Below the pieces are notes generated by a model. The model was not told the DNA's origin. It saw only the letters and a list, made by a program, of their open reading frames with translations, and searched no databases. DNA of 18,357 nucleotides from Fusobacteriota bacterium (GTDB taxonomy: Bacteria; Fusobacteriota; Fusobacteriia; Fusobacteriales; Fusobacteriaceae). A program made the position numbers and the translations under genes. The stretch is from positions 1-18,357 of the forward strand of contig JAEWEF010000086.1 in the NCBI GenBank assembly GCA_023389595.1. Direction: 5' to 3'. Below are positions 18,312-18,357 of this stretch, one piece after another; position 1 is the first letter of the stretch, and every line of letters begins with the position of its first letter.

Positions 18312-18357
18312 AAAATTAAAAAATAAATTTTCAAAAAAGCAAATTAAAAAACAATAC

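Larger units (their letters stand above)
17441..18357. other. Gene-free, repeat-rich intergenic region
   Basis: No open frame with a family match, ribosome site or codon bias is visible on either strand in these 917 bases. The stretch is built from inverted repeats, a 92-bp tandem array and copies of a 30-bp element, listed separately. Short GC-rich patches (all within the hairpins) alternate with A/T sequence. The last 100 bases are A/T-rich without clear structure. Confidence 0.8.

Overview
The window is a gene-dense, AT-rich stretch (by eye about 70% A+T) in which every recognisable gene is on the + strand. It most resembles the chromosome of a Fusobacteriota member, probably close to Fusobacterium. 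Three things point there. The first is the order yaaA-recF-DUF721-gyrB-gyrA-phosphoesterase-pheS-pheT. The second is GyrA with Ser79 and Gly83, the residues reported as the susceptible state in Fusobacterium. The third is the anaerobe gene set (rubrerythrin, catabolic threonine deaminase) with heavy AGA/ATA codon use. A low-GC anaerobic Firmicute such as a Tissierellia member is the main alternative. No 16S gene or other marker is present to settle it.

Region 1 (1-12300) is one long co-directional run: S4-domain YaaA, RecF, a DUF721/DciA-like protein, GyrB, GyrA, a YfcE-type phosphoesterase, PheS, PheT, an unknown acidic protein, threonine ammonia-lyase and a von Willebrand A-domain lipoprotein. 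Gaps are short or negative, and I see no GC-rich terminator before 12300. A promoter with an extended -10 lies at the left edge. The front half is DNA replication, repair and topology; the rest is translation and amino-acid metabolism.

Region 2 (12301-13456) starts with a 173-bp spacer of almost pure A/T carrying a promoter. It then holds rubrerythrin, a strong terminator, and only 29 bp later a small GlsB/YeaQ-type membrane protein with its own terminator. Region 3 (13457-16890) is a tightly overlapped operon with a clear promoter and terminator: DUF2344 protein, SerS, an unrecognised membrane protein and class II fructose-bisphosphate aldolase. Region 4 (16891-17440) is a self-contained mscL unit.

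Region 5 (17441-18357) has no gene. It is a mosaic of inverted and direct repeats. Its core is three tandem copies of a 92-bp unit that can fold into long hairpins, with one compensatory base-pair change between copies. Two or three copies of a separate 30-bp element and several perfect GC-rich hairpins surround the array. This is the least explained part of the window and the best candidate for something undescribed, most simply a lineage-specific palindromic repeat family.
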